A stretch of 50,511 nt of DNA, taken from positions 1-50,511 of the forward strand of contig DEIL01000301.1 in NCBI GenBank assembly GCA_002352445.1, written 5' to 3'. The notes under the pieces are model-generated. The model did no database searches and had not been told where the DNA came from. It worked only from the letters and a program-made list of their open reading frames with translations. The translations under genes were made by a program, and so were the position numbers. Shown here piece by piece: positions 24,968 to 33,801 of this stretch. Each line of letters starts with the position of its first letter. Positions within the stretch are counted from its first letter, which is position 1. This stretch comes from Desulfobulbaceae bacterium UBA2775 (GTDB taxonomy: Bacteria; Desulfobacterota; Desulfobulbia; Desulfobulbales; Desulfocapsaceae).

Positions 24968-27900
24968 TCATTTTGTTTCTATTGATTCGGGAATCAGCGC
25001 ATCGATCTGCCTCAGGATCTCCCGGTCATTGAAATGTTTCAGGACAATGGCCCCGGTGGGACACACGGCGTTACACAACCCGTCACCTTTGCAGATCACC
25101 GGGTTAACGACAGCCTTTTGGCCCTGCTTGGTTTTGCGCAATTCAATGGCACCATAGCTGCAGACAGTGTCGCAGGCGCCGCAGCCTATGCAGCTTTTCT
25201 CACTCACTTCACAGACTGCTCCCGATACGGTAACTATATCATTAGACAGCAGGGTCAACGCCCGGCCTGCCGCCCCATAGGCCTGGTTGATGGCCTCGGG
25301 GATATGCTTGGGATAGTGAGCCATGCCGCAAAGAAAGACGCCACTTGTGGAAAATTCCACTGGCCGCAGTTTGACATGGCCTTCCTGGAAAAAGCCGTCC
25401 GGCCCCAGCGGTACCTTGAATAAGCTTGCAATCTCCTGGGCGCCTTTTGGTGGGATAACAGCTGCGGCAAGAACCAGCAGGTCGGCGTCAAAAACCAGCT
25501 TTTTGCCTAAAATCGGATCAGTCAGCACCATTTGCAAGACGGGTCTGCCATCTTCTGCTTCACCTGCGTCCACCACAGGCGGATCTTCCGGCGTCCAGCG
25601 AATGAACCGCACGTCCTGATGAGAAGCCTCGCGGTAGTATGTTTCGTTGAATCCGTAAGTGCGCATATCCCTGAAGGCAATGGCGACATCCATCTCCGGG
25701 TTAATCGCCTTCAGTTTCAGGGCATTCTTGACACTATGACTGCAGCATACCCGGCTGCAGTAGTTGTGGTCTTCATTGCGGCAGCCTATGCATTGGATCA
25801 TCACCACGCTCTGGGCCCGGGTGACTGTCTCATCTTCCCTTGCGATTCGTTCACCCAGTTCAAGTTGCGTTACCACGCGCTCATCTTTCCCGTACAGATA
25901 CTCGATGGGTTTGTACTCTTCAGCACCGATGGCAATGACAGCTGCACCGTGCTCGATGACCGTTGCACCCCTTTCAGAGGTGACCCGGGTAACGAAATTG
26001 CCCACGTAGCCGGTGGCCTCGGTGATGACAACTTCCGTATACACATGGATCGCCGGATGGTGGTAAATCCTGCGGACGAGATCGGTAAGATCGGCCTGAA
26101 CGTCCTTGCCGTCCAGGGTAGAATAAAGTTTTCGCGCTGTTCCGCCCAATTCGGATTGCCGTTCCAGCAGGTAGACCTCGTGGCCCTGATCGGCGATGGA
26201 AAGCGCGCAGGTCATGCCTGCCAGGCCACCCCCAACTACCAGAGCCGCCTTGTTGACCGGTAGATCGAATTCCCGCAAGGGTTCGAGGTCGATAGACCTG
26301 GCGACCGACATGCGGATGATATCCTGGGCCTTGACTGTTGCAGCCTCCTTCTCCCGCGCGTGGCACCAGGAGCAGTGCTCCCGGATATTGGCCATATCCA
26401 GATAATATTTGTTTATGCCAGCCTCACGTAGAGTGTCCCGAAAAAGCGGTTCCAAAGTCCGGGGACTGCAGGCTGCAATAACCACCCGGTTGAGCGATTT
26501 CTCTTTTACGGTGTCAACGATCTGTTGCATGGAGTTGGTTGCGCAGGAAAAGAGCTGTTCCTGGACGTGGACCACATTGGGCAACGTCTGGGCATTGGCG
26601 ACAGTGTCTGGCACATTCACCACCCTGCTGATATTAGCCCCGCAGTGGCAGACAAATACGCCGATGCGCGGCTCTTCGTCCGTGTTGTCCTTTTCTGATG
26701 GATAAACTCTTTCCCTGGTCAGTTTACCCCGACGGTAGTTCAGTAACTCGCCGCATTGGGACCCGGCGGCACTGGCGGTAAAGACCGATTCAGGGATATC
26801 CATGGGCCCCTGGAAGGCTCCGCTGACAAAGATCCCCGGACGAGTAGTGGCCATGGGGTTGGCGGAATCGATTTGACAGAATCCGTGGCAGTTGACCTCA
26901 ATGCCGAACTTCTCTGCCAACCCCTGATAATCCGCTGGCGGGTTCATCCCAACGGAGAGCACTACCATGTCAAAAGATTCCTCTTTGACCCCTTCTGATT
27001 CGGTGGCGTAGCGGACAATCACGTTTTGGGTTTCCGGGTCTTCACCGACGATGGAGGCATAGCTGCGGATAAACCGGACGTCGGGAAGCTTCTGGGTCCG
27101 CTGGTAGAAGGTTTCGAAGCCCTTGCTGTAGGAACGGACATCATTGTGGAAGATAGTGCAGGCAGCATCACTATTGTGATCCTTGGTCAGAATTACCTGT
27201 TTCTGGGCGTAGGTGCAGCAGACAGCCGAGCAGTAGCTGTTGTCCCCTTCGCTATCCCGCCGGGAGCCGACGCACTGAATCCAGGCGACCTTGTGAGGAT
27301 GCCGCATGTCCGATGCGCGCAGGATCTCGCCTTCGTACGGACCGGTGGCGCACATCAACCGTTCGTAGTCCATGCCGGTCACCACGTTCTGGAGTCGGCC
27401 GTAGCCATATTCGTCTCTTACCTTCGGATCGTAGACATCATAGCCGGGGGAGAGAACGATGGCTGCCACGTTCAGTGTCATCTTCTCCGGTATCTGGTGG
27501 AGATCAATAGCATCGTTTTTACAAACCGCTTCACAGATACGGCATTTCTTTTCCTTTAAGTACAGGCAGCTTTGATCTATATACGTGATCAGCGGGATGG
27601 CCTGGGCAAAATAGATATGCACGGCCTTGTTGTTGGAGATCTCCTGGTTGTATTGATCGGGATACGCCACCGGGCAAAACTCCACGCAGGTGCCGCAGCC
27701 AGTGCAATTGTCTTCGATGATGTAGCGCGGTTTTTTGGTCAGTCCGATGGTAAAGTTACCTGCCTCTCCTTCAACACTGTCAACTACGGTATAAGTGAGA
27801 ACTTCGATATTGGGATGCCGGCCGACCTCGACCAGTTTCGGTGAAAGAATTCACATCGAGCAGTCGTTAGTCGGATACGTCTTGTCCAGCTGCGCCATGT

Positions 27901-28066
27901 GCCCGCCGATGGCCGGCCCCTGTTCGATCAGATAGACCTTAAAACCGGCTGTGGCCATATCCAGTGCAGCCTGAATACCGCTGATTCCGCCGCCGACTAC
28001 CATGACGTCGCCAAAATTTCCTTGACCTGAACTCTCGCGGTGTTGCATCATTAATTGGTTTTCCAC
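24968..28066 (-). CDS. bamE: BamE: HdrA-like flavin/iron-sulfur selenoprotein
   Basis: This frame of about 1032 codons starts at a GTG (28066, AAGGAAAC upstream) and is interrupted only by TGA at 27851-27853, residue 72. The context is YPTNDCSM-U-ILSPKLVEVG, the conserved HdrA site where Cys or Sec is found (Sec is known in methanococcal HdrA). Domains in order: FAD loop VVGGGISGIQAALDMA; ferredoxin CTGCGTCVEFCPV and CRICEAVCKNDAI; first HdrA body; CHCGANISRV and CSPRTLEPLFRDTL; second FAD loop VVGGGLAGMTCALSIA; two C-terminal [4Fe-4S] motifs CIGCGACDTVC and CKGDGLCNAVCPTGA. BamE is proposed to bifurcate or confurcate electrons for benzoyl-CoA reduction. The two FAD modules make it longer than simple HdrA. 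Confidence 0.92.
27818..27853 (-). promoter_or_regulatory. Selenocysteine TGA and SECIS-like hairpin in bamE
   Basis: The 6-bp stem CTGGTC/GGCCGG (27835-27818, minus strand, with G-U pairs) encloses loop GAGGTC, 21 nt after the TGA at 27853-27851. The loop starts with G and the spacing is within the usual bacterial range. Confidence 0.65.
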
Positions 28067-28077
28067 AGTTTGTTTCC

Positions 28078-28281
28078 TTATTCGGTTACTTCATTTTCCT
28101 GGATGGCCTGATAGACGATCTCTGTTATATCTTTTATCTCCAAGGAGGTTTCCCGGGCCACCTTTTTCATACGCGGATCGTAGCTGAGGTAGTAGCCAGA
28201 AAAATAGAGTAGTTCGATCTCTTCGAAATCCGCTATATTATCAACTTGTTCCTGTATCCTTTTGCTGCAAGCTTGTAAGTG
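28078..28281 (-). pseudogene. Broken second bamD between bamC and bamE
   Basis: In frame directly after the bamC stop TAA, 67 residues are open to a TAA 11 bases before the bamE GTG. ELLYFSGYYLSYDPRMKKVA matches residues of the intact BamD (ELLFFVGCYLSYDPRMKKVA), and LEIKDITEIVYQAI matches BamD's C terminus (LEIKDITEIVQKAM). The roughly 220 residues between them, including all cluster ligands, are gone, and the first CCG cysteine is a Tyr. No start codon precedes the similar part. It is a deletion relic of bamD sitting in the place where bamD stands in the order B-C-D-E. Confidence 0.85.
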
Positions 28282-28821
28282 TTATTTGGAATCTTTTGAG
28301 GAGGACATTCTGGTCACAGCATCCATGATTTTCTGCATTCCGTGCGTTTCGACCAACGATGCCAATCCGATATCAAGCTCTTCTTGTTGCTCCACAATCT
28401 CGACCTCTTCCTCGCGTTCCTCCAGGGTCAGCGCGTCGGTGATGCACCACTTGACGCACAAGGGTTCGTCTTCGCCTTCACACATGTCACACTTCAGGGG
28501 CAGGCCAGAGTCGGGCTCTTTGAAGTCATCCCGGGAAGGACAGGATGCCCGGCAAAAGGTGCACTCATCGTACTCTTTGCCGTCGATGATATATTTGTCC
28601 CGCCCGGCGCACTCCGCTCCAGCGGACTCACCGGCGTAAACCGGCACGTAGATGTCTTCCAGCGGATGGCGCACCACGCGGATGCGGGCCCGGGCCGGGT
28701 TGTTGCTGCTATACTTGGGCAGGGAATGAAAGGCCGAACATATCATTTCGCAGGCCCGGCAGCCGTTGCACAGGTCGGCATTGATCTTGATAGCCTTGAT
28801 GATCTTTTTTTCAGTTGCCAA
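28282..28821 (-). CDS. bamC: BamC: ferredoxin-like iron-sulfur subunit
   Basis: A 179-residue protein with three or more [4Fe-4S] sites: CNGCRACEMICSAFH (residues 18-28), CTFCRASCPS, and CDMCEGEDEPLCVKWC, followed by an acidic C-terminal tail. This is the arrangement of AOR-associated ferredoxins. In the known BamBC core, BamC carries electrons to the tungsten enzyme BamB. It starts at a TTG (28821) with GGAGGTG 7 bases upstream, 2 bases after the bamB stop, so the two are tightly coupled. A coiled, Glu-rich end (EEREEEVEIVEQQEE) is of unknown use. Confidence 0.88.
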   Translation of the reverse strand: MATEKKIIKAIKINADLCNGCRACEMICSAFHSLPKYSSNNPARARIRVVRHPLEDIYVPVYAGESAGAECAGRDKYIIDGKEYDECTFCRASCPSRDDFKEPDSGLPLKCDMCEGEDEPLCVKWCITDALTLEEREEEVEIVEQQEELDIGLASLVETHGMQKIMDAVTRMSSSKDSK

Positions 28822-28823
28822 AA

Positions 28824-30833
28824 TTACACCTCCTTGTCGATTACAGCTGGGGTTGCCTGGGAAGGTGTATCTCCATTATCCGAATAGACGCCTCGTTTGA
28901 CAAACTCTTCATATACATAGTCCAGTCCCAGATCGCGCAAGGTCTCTTCGGTGGGGATACCCTGCTCGTTCCAGCCCTTGAAGGCGTAGTAAGTGTCCAA
29001 AAGTTCCTTTTCCAGTTCAGGGAAGCGCTTTTTCCAATGGTTGGCAGGGGGCTTTTCGTCTTTTCTGCGCATGCCTCTTCGGGTATTGATGGCACGCACC
29101 AAGGTGCGGTAGCGCTTGGCTGCCTTGGTCAAGGTTGCTTCGTCCATGTCTAAACCGGCCCCTGAGGAGATGAATTTCGGATAGTTGTGGATATGATAGG
29201 GTGGTTTGAGCGGAAACGACGACAGACCGGCACACATTCCCAGGGCGTCGTCGATGTAGTGCATCCGTTCCTGCCAGTCCACGATATCGCAACACATTTC
29301 CGGCGTGGGATAGAAGGGTATCGACTTTTCACCGCGGAGTTCCCAGTCCAGGAAATATTGCTTGAATTTTTCGTCGGGTACCTGGAACCAGTCCTTGACG
29401 AAGGCCTCCCGCTCTTCCCGCGTGGGAAAAGGTGCTTGAGGGAACTGCCCTTCGATCTGGGTGATGTTCAGCTTCTCACCGGTGGCGTACATGAGAAAAT
29501 AAATAGGGTTGAGCATAGAGAGCTTCAGGGGCAGCTGCTCTTGCTTCTTGATGTTGTTGTGGGCGTATTTCTCGGCGCCGTTGCCGATCTGCCTGGCCGC
29601 CCAATAGGTACCGTTGGCCAGCACATCACCGATGCCCTCCCGCCGGACAATGTGATCCAGTAGCCAGTAAAACCGCCCTTCGCTGTCCTCGGGCATACCC
29701 GGGAAATCATCTTTGGTGAGGATACCGGCTTCCAAAAGCTCCAGGGCAAAGGCCATAACCTGCGGGGTAGAAAATCCATCGACCCCGTGCTCGGTGGCAC
29801 TCTGGGCGATTCCGAGGCCGAACGCCAGGTCCGAGAAGGCTGCCATGGTATAGGTCAGCTTGGAAAAGCATTTCATCATATACGTTGGCTTGCCCGGCGG
29901 CGAAATGGTTGCACCGCAGGTCATGGGGCAGTTGTAACAACTGATCAATCGCGTGCGCATTTTCTCCATGGTCTGGGTCCAGTCTTTGGCGATTTCCTCG
30001 GTCCAGAAACCTTTGCGGCGCTCCCGCGAATTTCCCCACATGAAATTCTCGGTATGCCATTTTTCATCGTGGATCTTCATCTCCTGGGGAGACCCCAGTA
30101 TGGCCAAAATAGGCATGACGCCGGGGATCGGATTTTCGTTGCGGAATTTGATGTAGTCCATCGCCTCGTTGCACAGCTCCATGAATTCAGCCGGACGGGC
30201 CAGATGAATATCCTTGGTTCCCCGGACCACAATGGCCTTGACTCCCTTGTCGCCCATCACCGCACCGATTCCACCCCGACTGGCACTAGAGCGACCCTGT
30301 TCGATGGAGGCAAAATAGACCCTGTTCTCGCCCGCCATACCGATGGCAGCCACCTGGGCCTTTGGCTCCTTGAGTTCCTGGCAAATAAGTTCACCCGTTT
30401 CAATGGCCCCTTTGCCTTTCAGATGCGAGGCATCGCGGATTTCAACCTTGTCGTCCTTGATCCATAAGTAGACCAGTTTGGGAGATTTTCCACGCAGGAT
30501 CACCTTGTCATAGCCGGCATATTTCAATTCAGGCGCCCAGAAACCGCCCATCATAGAGAACACCAGTAACTGGGTTTGAGGTGAGATAGTGGTGACGATG
30601 GTGCGGTTACAGCCGGTGGCCGGAGTGCCGCACAACAGACCGGCGGCGAAAATCAGCAGGTTGTCGGGTGAAAAGGCTTCCACTTCGGGCGGTACCCTGT
30701 CCCACATAATCTTGGCGTTGGTTCCCAAACCGCCCAGATACAATTGGCTGTCCTCGGGATTAGTTGATACCCGTTCGATATTACTACGGGTCAAATCGAT
30801 CTCTAGATTATAGCCTGTTTCTGCGTATCTCAT
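28824..30833 (-). CDS. bamB: BamB: tungsten-containing benzoyl-CoA reductase catalytic subunit (AOR family)
   Basis: A 669-residue aldehyde:ferredoxin oxidoreductase-family enzyme. The N terminus is the pterin-binding AOR domain (GYNLEIDLTRSNIERV...GGLGTNAKIMWD, GCNRTIVTTISPQT, EQGRSSASRGGIGAVMGDKGVKAIVV). The cluster motif is CYNCPMTCGA, and the conserved DALGMCAGLSSF lies near the end. BamB reduces benzoyl-CoA at a W-bis-pterin site without ATP, driven by reduced ferredoxin or electron bifurcation, in strict anaerobes. Identification as BamB rather than another AOR rests on its place with bamC, D, E and F and the lower pathway. The 129-base gap upstream carries an 18-bp palindrome. Confidence 0.92.
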   Translation of the reverse strand: MRYAETGYNLEIDLTRSNIERVSTNPEDSQLYLGGLGTNAKIMWDRVPPEVEAFSPDNLLIFAAGLLCGTPATGCNRTIVTTISPQTQLLVFSMMGGFWAPELKYAGYDKVILRGKSPKLVYLWIKDDKVEIRDASHLKGKGAIETGELICQELKEPKAQVAAIGMAGENRVYFASIEQGRSSASRGGIGAVMGDKGVKAIVVRGTKDIHLARPAEFMELCNEAMDYIKFRNENPIPGVMPILAILGSPQEMKIHDEKWHTENFMWGNSRERRKGFWTEEIAKDWTQTMEKMRTRLISCYNCPMTCGATISPPGKPTYMMKCFSKLTYTMAAFSDLAFGLGIAQSATEHGVDGFSTPQVMAFALELLEAGILTKDDFPGMPEDSEGRFYWLLDHIVRREGIGDVLANGTYWAARQIGNGAEKYAHNNIKKQEQLPLKLSMLNPIYFLMYATGEKLNITQIEGQFPQAPFPTREEREAFVKDWFQVPDEKFKQYFLDWELRGEKSIPFYPTPEMCCDIVDWQERMHYIDDALGMCAGLSSFPLKPPYHIHNYPKFISSGAGLDMDEATLTKAAKRYRTLVRAINTRRGMRRKDEKPPANHWKKRFPELEKELLDTYYAFKGWNEQGIPTEETLRDLGLDYVYEEFVKRGVYSDNGDTPSQATPAVIDKEV

Positions 30834-30867
30834 TATCTTTTCCTTGTACTGTCTGCTAATTTACTTG

Positions 30868-30885
30868 AGTTTTACCGGTAAAACT
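30868..30885. promoter_or_regulatory. Perfect 18-bp palindrome upstream of bamB
   Basis: AGTTTTACCGGTAAAACT equals its own reverse complement, with no spacer, 35 bases from the bamB start. A dimeric regulator site or a processing hairpin in the bamD-bamB gap is plausible; no second copy was seen in the window. Confidence 0.5.
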
Positions 30886-30942
30886 GAACCAACCGGAAAA
30901 TCCACTATTGAGACTTTCAGGATGAATTTCACCTGTTTGCTG

Positions 30943-30959
30943 GGAGCTTGTCCTAGAAT
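30943..30959. repeat. Solo end of the family 1 hairpin repeat
   Basis: GGAGCTTGTCCTAGAAT differs by one base from the CTAG-bounded element ends at 14934-14953 and 47480-47501. It lies 3 bases from the bamD stop codon. Confidence 0.5.
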
Positions 30960-30962
30960 AAA

Positions 30963-32114
30963 CTACATTGCTTTCTGAACGATTTCTGTAATATCTTTAA
31001 TTTCCAGCAAGTCACCATATTCGAGGTTGAGGCGGCTTTCCTCGAAGTTGGTAATGCAATATGGGCAACTGGTTACCAGCACCTGGGCTCCAGTTTGAAC
31101 CGCCTGATTCAACCTGAGGTCGGAAAATCTTTGGTCTTGTGGCGTGTCCATCCATATTCTCCCACCACCACCACCACAACATAGGCTATCACAGCGTGAT
31201 TCGGCCATCTCAACCAGTTCAAGTCCGGCTATCCTGTTCAAGACAGTACGGGGTTGGTCATATATGTTGTTGTGCCTGCCGAGATAGCAGGGATCATGAT
31301 AGGTGACTTTCTTCTCAAATGGATGGCTTAGCTGGAGGCGCCCCTCATTGAGCAGTTCCAGCAAATATTGACTGATATGGACAACTTCAAAGTTGACCAT
31401 GAATTCGGGATATTCGTTTTTAAAGGTATGGTAGCAGTGGGGGGACGAGACCAAAATTTTTTTTACCCCATTGTCGACAAAGGTCTTGATATTTTCTCTG
31501 GCCAGGGACGTGAATACCTGTTCACTGCCGAACTTGCGGATACTTTCTCCGCAGCAGTTCTCCTTGTTGCCCAATATGCCGAAATCAACTCCTGCTTTTT
31601 TGAGGATATCGGCCGTTGCTGCTGCAACCTTTTTCATTCTCGGATCATAACTCAGATAACAGCCGACAAAAAACAGCAACTCCATTCCTTCGGAATATGG
31701 CTTGACCGCGTACTCCTCTGCCCAATCCGCTCGTTTTTGCCGCTCTACCTGCAACGGGTTCCCTTCTGAGATAAGGCTTGCTCTTGCCGTGCGAGCAGAC
31801 TTGACTGATGCCGGGAAGACTTCATAGCTGGCGGCCACCCGCCGTAAAGCAACGCCGAGTTCAATCTGGTTTACTCCTCTTGGACATTGAGTCGGACATC
31901 TTCCGCAAGTGGTGCATCGCCAGATGTCTTCACTGTCGATTTCGGTCAAACCAAAGGTGGCCTCACGTATGATTTTACGCATACTGAATTGCCTTACCTT
32001 GTTCCAGGGACAAACTGTGTCACACAAGCCGCACTGAAAGCAAAATCTCTGTGATTGTCCGCCGGCTTCTGCTATCTCTTCAACTACTTCTTTGAAAGGG
32101 GCAACTGTTTCCAC
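30963..32114 (-). CDS. bamD: BamD: HdrD/GlpC-like iron-sulfur CCG protein
   Basis: A 383-residue protein. Two [4Fe-4S] motifs come first (CFQCGLCDTVCPW at residues 25-37; CTTCGRCPTQCPRG at about 69-82). Two CCG domains follow: VGCYLSYD, ENCCGESIRK and SPHCYHTF; then HDPCYLGRHN, LCCGGGGGRIWM and SCPYCITNFE. CCG domains bind the noncubane clusters of HdrB. Within the Bam complex, BamD links the HdrA-like subunit to ferredoxin-like parts. It starts at GTG (32114) after GCGAGGAC. It stands first in the operon, directly facing the MarR gene, whereas a broken bamD occupies the canonical place further down. Confidence 0.9.
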   Translation of the reverse strand: METVAPFKEVVEEIAEAGGQSQRFCFQCGLCDTVCPWNKVRQFSMRKIIREATFGLTEIDSEDIWRCTTCGRCPTQCPRGVNQIELGVALRRVAASYEVFPASVKSARTARASLISEGNPLQVERQKRADWAEEYAVKPYSEGMELLFFVGCYLSYDPRMKKVAAATADILKKAGVDFGILGNKENCCGESIRKFGSEQVFTSLARENIKTFVDNGVKKILVSSPHCYHTFKNEYPEFMVNFEVVHISQYLLELLNEGRLQLSHPFEKKVTYHDPCYLGRHNNIYDQPRTVLNRIAGLELVEMAESRCDSLCCGGGGGRIWMDTPQDQRFSDLRLNQAVQTGAQVLVTSCPYCITNFEESRLNLEYGDLLEIKDITEIVQKAM

Positions 32115-32164
32115 TTTGTTTTGTCCTCGCTTTCATTTTAAACGGTTGAATAATATGTAACTAT

Positions 32165-32193
32165 GTAATACATTAAATGTTAATGGGTGTCAA
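32165..32193 (-). promoter_or_regulatory. Candidate sigma-70 promoter of the bam operon
   Basis: TTGACA (32193-32188) and TATTAC (32170-32165) are 17 bases apart on the minus strand, 51 bases before the bamD start. ATGTA...ACAT half sites overlap the -10 region. Confidence 0.5.
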
Positions 32194-32202
32194 GACTATA
32201 AA

Positions 32203-32232
32203 GTTACATATTAGCTAGTATATAGATACATT
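32203..32232. promoter_or_regulatory. Shared 30-bp operator-like element, bam/marR intergenic copy
   Basis: On the plus strand the core is TACATAtTAGCTAgtATATAG followed by aTACATT. 24 of 30 positions match the element at 46722-46751 before iorA. It lies just upstream of the bam -35 box and 118 bases before marR, where a divergent regulator would act on both sides. Confidence 0.6.
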
Positions 32233-32349
32233 CCAGCTAATACGTATCCTCCCGAATAAGGCAAGTCAAATAAGCCCCGAACTTCGCTCCACTTAAATGG
32301 ATAACTTATCGTAATAATTATTGTTTTATGCTGAATTAAGGATGAGGCT

Positions 32350-32844
32350 ATGCAAAAAGAAACCGACCCGGCAGAAACCAACGAAAGTGATTGGGGTGAA
32401 TGGAACTATATAAACAACATGGACTTTGATGAAAAAGTCATTGCTGCCCTGTTGCGAGCTTCTGAGACAATAAAAAAGGATCTCGATATTACCTATAAAA
32501 ATTATGGGTTGACTTTTTCCCAGTATAACGTTCTGAGAATATTAAATAATTCCAAGAATGGTCAGAATAAGGTGAGCATTACCAGCAAGATTATGCTGGT
32601 GTCCAGTTCCAATATTACCGGTGTCACCCAACGATTGGAAAAAAGCGGATTAATCCTGAGAAAGCGTGATCCCGGTGACGAACGGATTACAGTTCTTGAA
32701 ATTACCCCCAAAGGATCACGCATATTAAAAAACATTCAAGACGCGCATTTATTTAAGATTAGCAGCTACTTGAAAGATTTTTCCAGTCAGGGAAAAAGAA
32801 ATTTTCTTGAAGATCTGAAACAGGTATACAAACACGTACGCTAA
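32350..32844 (+). CDS. MarR-family transcription regulator
   Basis: A 164-residue winged-helix protein: dimer helices, then YGLTFSQYNVLRIL, the recognition region ITSKIMLVSSSNITGVTQRLEKSGLI, and the wing LRKRDPGDERITVLEITPKG. MarR proteins bind short palindromes as dimers and are usually released by a small phenolic or CoA-linked ligand; BadR controls the benzoate genes of Rhodopseudomonas. It is divergent from bamD and lies 110 bases before etfB, and operator-like sites flank it on both sides. It is the best candidate for local regulator of bam, etf and ior; this is inference. Start after AAGGATGAGG. Confidence 0.88.
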   Translation: MQKETDPAETNESDWGEWNYINNMDFDEKVIAALLRASETIKKDLDITYKNYGLTFSQYNVLRILNNSKNGQNKVSITSKIMLVSSSNITGVTQRLEKSGLILRKRDPGDERITVLEITPKGSRILKNIQDAHLFKISSYLKDFSSQGKRNFLEDLKQVYKHVR

Positions 32845-32871
32845 GAGTTAATTTTCCTGAGAACAAAATTG

Positions 32872-32913
32872 TTGACACTGAAAATGTTAACATGTTACAT
32901 ATTAATATATTAC
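32872..32913 (+). promoter_or_regulatory. etfB promoter -35 and near-perfect palindrome
   Basis: TTGACA lies at 32872-32877. GTTACATATTAATATATTAC (32894-32913) is palindromic at 16 of 20 positions and begins with the same 11 bases, GTTACATATTA, as the element at 32203. It covers the expected -10 region, 42 bases before the etfB start, so a bound repressor would block transcription. Confidence 0.55.
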
Positions 32914-32954
32914 TGTTTTTCCAGAAATGCTTGATAAAATAGCAGGAGGATATT

Positions 32955-33740
32955 TTGAAAATTCTTACTACCGTAAAAAAAGTGGTTGATGTGGAATTAA
33001 CCATCCGCGTGGAGTCAGCGGCCATTGTCGAAGAGGGGCTGCAATATGTCATGAATGCCTGGGACGAAAATGCGGTGGAAGCCTCTGTCCAGCTCAAAGA
33101 AAATAATGGTGCAGAGACAACGCTGGTCAGTATTGGCGGCGACGATGACAACACCCAGATTATCCGTCGCGGCTTTGCCATGGGTATTGACAACGGTATC
33201 CAGATCGATGACCCGCTACTTGCTGGAGCGGATTCCTTTGTCCTGGCCAGGGTACTGCAAAAGGTTTACGAAAAAGGAAGCTATGACCTGGTCATAACCG
33301 GCAAACAAGCCCAGGACACCGATAATGGTCAAACCGGAATAATTCTGGCCGAGAATCTTGAGATACCCTGCGTCAGTAATGTGGTCGCCATTGACGTGAT
33401 AGACGATGAACTCCTCAAGGTGACGCGGCTGGGTGACGGCGGCAAGGAGATTGTGGAATTGAAGTTACCGGCGGTTGTCACGGTCAGCGATAGTATCAAT
33501 GAACCCAGACTGCCGCAAATGCGTGGCCTTATGATGGCCAAGAAAAAGAAGATCGAGGTAATGGATCTGGCCGCACTTGGCACCTCATTTGAGGAGGTAG
33601 GAGGCAGTGATAATCGATCTGAAATCCTCGAATTCAGTAGATCTCAAGCGCGTGAGGCCGGCAAAAAATATGAAGGTGATGCCGCTGAAATCACCGCCCA
33701 GGTTGTTGGTCTGCTAGTGAATGAAGCTAAGGTTTTATAA
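32955..33740 (+). CDS. etfB: Electron transfer flavoprotein, beta subunit
   Basis: A 261-residue EtfB. It opens MKILTTVKKVVDVELTIRV, with NAWDENAVEASVQL, then DLVITGKQAQDTDNGQTGIILAENLEIP and the signature LPAVVTVSDSINEPRLPQMRGLMMAKKKKIEV. It binds AMP or a second FAD and, with EtfA, accepts electrons from acyl-CoA dehydrogenases. The TTG start has AGCAGGAGG 8 bases upstream. etfA follows after 61 bases and the membrane partner after that. Electrons would come from glutaryl-CoA or other acyl-CoA oxidation after ring cleavage. Confidence 0.95.
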   Translation: MKILTTVKKVVDVELTIRVESAAIVEEGLQYVMNAWDENAVEASVQLKENNGAETTLVSIGGDDDNTQIIRRGFAMGIDNGIQIDDPLLAGADSFVLARVLQKVYEKGSYDLVITGKQAQDTDNGQTGIILAENLEIPCVSNVVAIDVIDDELLKVTRLGDGGKEIVELKLPAVVTVSDSINEPRLPQMRGLMMAKKKKIEVMDLAALGTSFEEVGGSDNRSEILEFSRSQAREAGKKYEGDAAEITAQVVGLLVNEAKVL

Positions 33741-33801
33741 TGACAACCTGTCAATTACGATGTCATTGAATTAAATAAATTTATATAAGGAAAAGAAGAT
33801 T

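Noticed and set aside
27851..27853. TGA as a true stop splitting HdrA into two genes
   Set aside because: The first part would end at residue 71 inside the FAD domain, the second would start inside a ferredoxin motif with no ribosome site, and the TGA sits exactly at the conserved Cys/Sec position with a hairpin after it.
28282..28284. Readthrough of the bamC stop into the bamD relic
   Set aside because: The stop is TAA, not TGA, and the relic lacks cluster ligands, so a functional fusion is not credible.
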